Shown here: piece by piece, positions 4,459 to 5,837 of the stretch | How the letters are laid out: each line of letters begins with the position of its first letter | Position numbering within the stretch: position 1 is the stretch's first letter | Assembly: GCA_964542985.1 (NCBI GenBank) | Contig: CAZIWH010000083.1 | Span: 1 to 5,837, forward strand | Origin: QNYQ01 sp964542985 | GTDB taxonomy: Archaea; Thermoproteota; Thermoprotei_A; Sulfolobales; Pyrodictiaceae | Direction of reading: 5' to 3' | Length of the DNA stretch: 5,837 nucleotides | The notes under the pieces: model-generated | Told to the model about the DNA's origin: nothing | The model's input: the letters and a program-made list of their open reading frames with translations, nothing else | The model's database searches: none | Program-made: the position numbers and the translations under genes

Positions 4459-5837
4459 CTAAAGCACCATCCTCTTGAGCTCCTTAGCTAGCCTCTCGTA
4501 GCGCCTTATGTCCTCCGGCGTAAGGCTCGGCTGCACAGCCTTCAGCGCCTTGAGGAAGTGCTCCATCTTCACCACGGTGGCTTCTGGTTTGCCCTTCTGC
4601 TTGAACGCCTCACGGACGGCTATCATTGCAGCCTCCCTTGCCACGGCCTCCAGGTCGGCGCCCGTGTAGCCCTCGGTCATCTCGGCAAGCTTCTCCAGAT
4701 CTACGTCGTCGGCCAGGGGCATCTTCCTGGTGTGTATCCGGAGTATCTCCAGCCTAGCCTTCTTGTCCGGCGGCGGCACGTATATCAGGCGGTCGAAGCG
4801 GCCTGGGCGCAGCAGCGCAGGGTCAAGGATGTCCGGCCTATTCGTAGCAGCTATCACTACGACATTGGTTAGGGGCTCGATGCCATCCATCTCGGTTAGC
4901 AGCTGGTTCACGATCCTATCGGTCACGCCACTGGTGTCGTGCCTCATACCCCTAGCTGGGGCGATGGAGTCTATCTCGTCGAAGAAGATTATAGCCGGCG
5001 CCACTTGTCTCGCGCGGCGGAAGATCTGGCGGATAGCCTTCTCGCTTTCTCCTACCCATTTGCTTAGTACTTCGGGGCCTCTTACTGCGATGAAGTTGGC
5101 TCCGCTCTCGGTCGCGGCCGCCTTGGCGAGGAGCGTCTTACCGGTACCCGGCGGGCCGAACAACAGTATACCCTTAGGCGGTGTTATGCCGAGACGGCGG
5201 AAGACGTCGGGGTTCTTGAGGGGCCATTCGACGGCCTCGCGCAGCTGCTGCTTCACATCCTCAAGCCCACCAATATCCTCCCACCTGACCTCCGGAACCT
5301 CAATGTAGATCTCCCGTATCAAGCTGGGCTGCACGTACTTCATGGCCTCCAGGAAGTCGGCCATAGTAACCTTCAGTTGTTTGAGCACCTCGGCGGGTAT
5401 CGGCTTGTTGAGGTCTATCTTGCCGCTCTTTATGAACCTGCGGAGCGCGCTCATAGCAGCCTCCTTGACCAGCGCTGCGAGGTCTGCACCGGTGTAGCCG
5501 TGCGTCATCTCGGCTATCTTGTCGAGGTCAACGTCGTCGGCCAACGGCATGTTGCGGACATGTACCTGGAGTATTTCCTTCCTAGCCCTCTTGTCGGGAG
5601 GCCTTATCTCTATCTCTCGGTCGAAGCGGCCCGGCCTCCTCAGCGCGGGGTCGAGGGCCTCTGGCCTGTTAGTGGCGCCTATCACTATGACGCGGCCCCT
5701 TTCCTTGAGGCCATCCATTAGGGTTAGCAGCTGGGCCACAACCCTCTTCTCGACCTCGCCGGTGACCTCCTCGCGGCGCGGCGCTATAGCGTCTATCTCG
5801 TCTATGAATATGATGCTTGGCGCGTTCTTCTCGGCCT
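4459..5837 (-). CDS. cdc48: Cdc48/VAT-type AAA+ ATPase, N-terminal part beyond window
   Basis: Archaeal Cdc48 is a hexameric tandem AAA+ unfoldase that extracts or unfolds proteins, in some archaea together with the 20S proteasome. The window holds 458 codons and the stop; the N-domain and D1 Walker A (roughly the first 270-300 residues of a family member of about 730-760) lie to the right. Counted from the first complete codon: D1 Walker B IIFIDEIDAIAPR (8-20; D12, E13), sensor 1 GATNRP (53-58) and arginine-finger motif RRPGRFD (66-72); then D2, starting near RWEDIGGLED, with Walker A GPPGTGKT (227-234), pore loop KWVGESE (259-265), Walker B IIFFDEID (D286, E287), sensor 1 AATNRP (about 329-334) and finger motif LRPGRFD. 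All catalytic residues present look intact. The frame runs without a break to the window edge; an internal GTG at 5739 is not the start. The C-terminus ends KELKRMVL, without the hydrophobic-Tyr-X tail used to dock on the proteasome. Confidence 0.97.
   Translation of the reverse strand, partial: AEKNAPSIIFIDEIDAIAPRREEVTGEVEKRVVAQLLTLMDGLKERGRVIVIGATNRPEALDPALRRPGRFDREIEIRPPDKRARKEILQVHVRNMPLADDVDLDKIAEMTHGYTGADLAALVKEAAMSALRRFIKSGKIDLNKPIPAEVLKQLKVTMADFLEAMKYVQPSLIREIYIEVPEVRWEDIGGLEDVKQQLREAVEWPLKNPDVFRRLGITPPKGILLFGPPGTGKTLLAKAAATESGANFIAVRGPEVLSKWVGESEKAIRQIFRRARQVAPAIIFFDEIDSIAPARGMRHDTSGVTDRIVNQLLTEMDGIEPLTNVVVIAATNRPDILDPALLRPGRFDRLIYVPPPDKKARLEILRIHTRKMPLADDVDLEKLAEMTEGYTGADLEAVAREAAMIAVREAFKQKGKPEATVVKMEHFLKALKAVQPSLTPEDIRRYERLAKELKRMVL

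Noticed and set aside
4558..5721. Plus-strand frames of 104, 192 and 114 codons opposite cdc48
   Set aside because: They are antisense to highly conserved AAA+ motifs, and their length is a by-product of GC-rich codon bias.

Overview
The window looks like chromosomal DNA from a hyperthermophilic crenarchaeon, probably of the Desulfurococcales/Pyrodictiaceae type. The evidence is the presence of archaeal aIF1A and a tandem-AAA+ Cdc48 (VAT-like) ATPase, GC-rich DNA with heavy use of AGG, ATA and GAG/AAG codons, Shine-Dalgarno sites matching the archaeal 16S 3' end (GGAGGTG-like), short TATA-type promoters, and very compact spacing. No RNA gene, CRISPR array, insertion sequence or transferred island was seen. 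This is housekeeping DNA rather than an accessory region.

Layout from left to right. Positions 1-347 (minus strand) hold translation initiation factor aIF1A, missing only its extreme C-terminus at the window edge. Positions 416-1753 (minus) hold a COG2403-type P-loop protein related to cyclic 2,3-diphosphoglycerate synthetase; its best start is a GTG at 1753 rather than the longer ATG. A short divergent control region (1754-1862) separates it from a calcineurin-like metallophosphoesterase on the plus strand (1863-2792) that carries an unusual cysteine-bearing insertion. Four bases later, convergent, comes an L-fucose isomerase-like protein on the minus strand (2797-4047, with the start moved inward from the longest reading frame). 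Upstream of it is a small uncharacterised minus-strand reading frame (4088-4363). Positions 4459-5837 (minus) hold the C-terminal two thirds of Cdc48, whose N-terminal domain and D1 Walker A lie beyond the right edge.

The genes share no obvious single pathway: translation initiation, protein remodelling, possible thermoprotectant or phosphoester metabolism, and sugar metabolism. Each main gene appears to have its own small promoter. The most useful results are the start corrections supported by ribosome binding sites and TATA-like elements, the Cys-rich insertion in the phosphoesterase, the apparent Asp-to-Asn change at a metal-ligand position in the fucose-isomerase-like protein, and the small unknown reading frame. 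I did not find convincing evidence for a new multi-gene system.
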